A stretch of 64,000 bases of DNA from Ensifer sp. LCM 4579 (GTDB taxonomy: Bacteria > Pseudomonadota > Alphaproteobacteria > Rhizobiales > Rhizobiaceae). Both the position numbers and the translations under genes were made by a program. The DNA is taken from positions 112,940 to 176,939 of the forward strand of contig NZ_MDDV01000035.1 in the NCBI RefSeq assembly GCF_001854885.1. Reading direction: 5' to 3'. The notes under the pieces are model-generated. The model saw only the letters and a program-made list of their open reading frames with translations, was not told the DNA's origin and did no database searches. This document shows, piece after piece, positions 63,132 through 64,000 of the stretch (the stretch's first letter is position 1; each line of letters begins with the position of its first letter).

Positions 63132-64000
63132 ATGATCAGAAACCGCAGGACGTTCTTCCGGCATATCGCCGCCGCTCTCGTCATCGCCGCCGCGTCCGGT
63201 GCCTCGCCGGCGCGCGCAGACTCGGGTTTTCAAAACTGGATCAATGACTTCTACGCGACCGCGGCCAAGAACGGCATCTCCAGGGAGACTTACCGCCAGG
63301 CCTTTGCCGGCGTAACGACGCCCGACCCCACGGTCATCGAGAAAGCCAACCACCAACCCGAGTTCGAGCACAAGATTTGGGAATATATCGACTCGCGAGT
63401 CAATCCGTACACCAAGCGCATCGGCCAGGAGATGGCGGCCAGGCATGCGCGGACGCTCGCTGCCATCGAGCGGCATTTCGGCGTCGACGGATCGGTGCTC
63501 TTGGCGATCTGGTCTATGGAATCGAATTACGGCGCCATCCTCGAAAAGGACGACCGGCTGCACTACGTGCCGCGCGCGCTGGCGACCCTTGCCTATGCCG
63601 ACCCGAAGCGGGCGAAATTTGCCCGCACGCAGCTCATCGCAGCCTTGAAGATCCTGCAGCGCGGCGATGTAGCGCCGCGTGACCTCACCGGTTCCTGGGC
63701 CGGTGCGATGGGCCATACACAATTCATTCCGACGAGTTACCTGCTCTACGCCGTCGATGCCGATGGCAACGGTCATCGCGACATCTGGAACTCGGTTCCG
63801 GATGCACTGGCAACGGCAGCCAATCTCCTGAAAAAGAACGGCTGGCGGACGGGCGAGACCTGGGGCTACGAAGTGGTGCCGCCGGCCAATGCCGCGAAAT
63901 ATGCGGGCCAGACGAAGACGATCGGGCAATGGGCGGCGCTCGGCTTCGTCCGCCCGGGGGGCAAGGGCTTCCGCAATCCCGGCATGCGTGCCGAACTCAA
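63132..64000 (+). CDS. Lytic murein transglycosylase, MltB-like (5' part)
   Basis: The first 289 residues are visible; the gene runs off the right edge. A signal peptide (FFRHIAAALVIAAASGASPARA) is followed by the SLT/MltB catalytic fold: FQNWINDFYATAAKNGISRE, EYIDSRVNPYTKRIGQEMAA, VDGSVLLAIWSMESNYGAIL with the catalytic glutamate in SMESNYG, WAGAMGHTQFIPTSYLLYAV, DADGNGHRDIWNSVPDALAT and GWRTGETWGYEVVPP. The family cleaves the glycan strand to 1,6-anhydro-muropeptides. No lipobox is present, so it is a soluble periplasmic form. A C-terminal peptidoglycan-binding domain may follow outside the window. Confidence 0.93.
   Translation, partial: MIRNRRTFFRHIAAALVIAAASGASPARADSGFQNWINDFYATAAKNGISRETYRQAFAGVTTPDPTVIEKANHQPEFEHKIWEYIDSRVNPYTKRIGQEMAARHARTLAAIERHFGVDGSVLLAIWSMESNYGAILEKDDRLHYVPRALATLAYADPKRAKFARTQLIAALKILQRGDVAPRDLTGSWAGAMGHTQFIPTSYLLYAVDADGNGHRDIWNSVPDALATAANLLKKNGWRTGETWGYEVVPPANAAKYAGQTKTIGQWAALGFVRPGGKGFRNPGMRAEL

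Overview
The window looks like chromosomal DNA of a Sinorhizobium/Ensifer-type alphaproteobacterium (Rhizobiaceae). The coding DNA is GC-rich, promoters fit the rhizobial CTTGAC-N17-CTATAT form, full CtrA boxes (TTAA-N7-TTAA) are present, and there are alphaproteobacterial markers (RcdA, GapR/DUF2312, DUF1127, DUF882, DUF4164, Omp10, homospermidine synthase). The order tkt-gap-pgk-fbaB ... rpmE ... purEK-rpmJ ... pyk ... tacA-like ... hss-omp10 ... hemH ... galU matches my recollection of the S. meliloti chromosome. No database search was possible, so the species is not assigned. I found no tRNA, rRNA, CRISPR array, phage or insertion sequence. It reads as core chromosome with scattered intergenic repeats.

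Layout. 1-9.5 kb: a TRAP-type binding protein (cut by the window edge) divergent from a GntR regulator, yebC, a metallo-beta-lactamase-fold protein, a two-gene RND efflux operon, a YmdB-like phosphodiesterase and 5-formyl-THF cyclo-ligase. 9.5-12 kb: the conserved zapA / 6S RNA / cyclo-ligase neighbourhood, with a divergent LysR-DUF1127 pair between the RNA candidate and the cyclo-ligase gene. 12-18.5 kb: central carbon genes tkt, gap, a glycolipid-binding-like gene, pgk and fbaB. 18.5-27.3 kb: PhzF, a class III cyclase with TPRs, an MFS carrier, DUF1192, a predicted small RNA, rcdA, rpmE and an MsbA-like ABC exporter. 27.3-37.7 kb: a flavoprotein relic, a MotA/MotB-like pair, an inositol-phosphatase family gene, Sel1, thiE-like, TauE, ArsR, two YdcH-like genes, purEK, rpmJ and a TPR protein. 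37.7-50 kb: pyk-DUF1036, an N-formylglutamate amidohydrolase-like gene, DUF1244, gapR, DUF882, a sigma-54 response regulator, an M3 peptidase, pabB-pabC and a GGDEF protein. 50-64 kb: a decayed DUF3445 gene containing a (TC)30 tract, hss, omp10, a 5'-nucleotidase-LysM fusion, hemH, a membrane GGDEF protein, an SPFH-NfeD pair, a beta-barrel protein, galU and a partial MltB-like transglycosylase.

How the parts work together. tkt, gap, pgk, fbaB and pyk supply lower glycolysis, gluconeogenesis and pentose-phosphate exchange. zapA, rcdA, gapR and a TacA-like regulator are cell-cycle or nucleoid functions. The most interesting locus is 23.85-24.8 kb. There, two perfect CtrA boxes flank a compact small-RNA-like element with a strong terminator, placed directly upstream of rcdA, whose product helps ClpXP degrade CtrA. 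Other points of note are the (TC)30 tract inside a decaying gene, a stator-like pair with a long coiled coil, and a set of mosaic intergenic repeats, one of which overlaps a stop codon.
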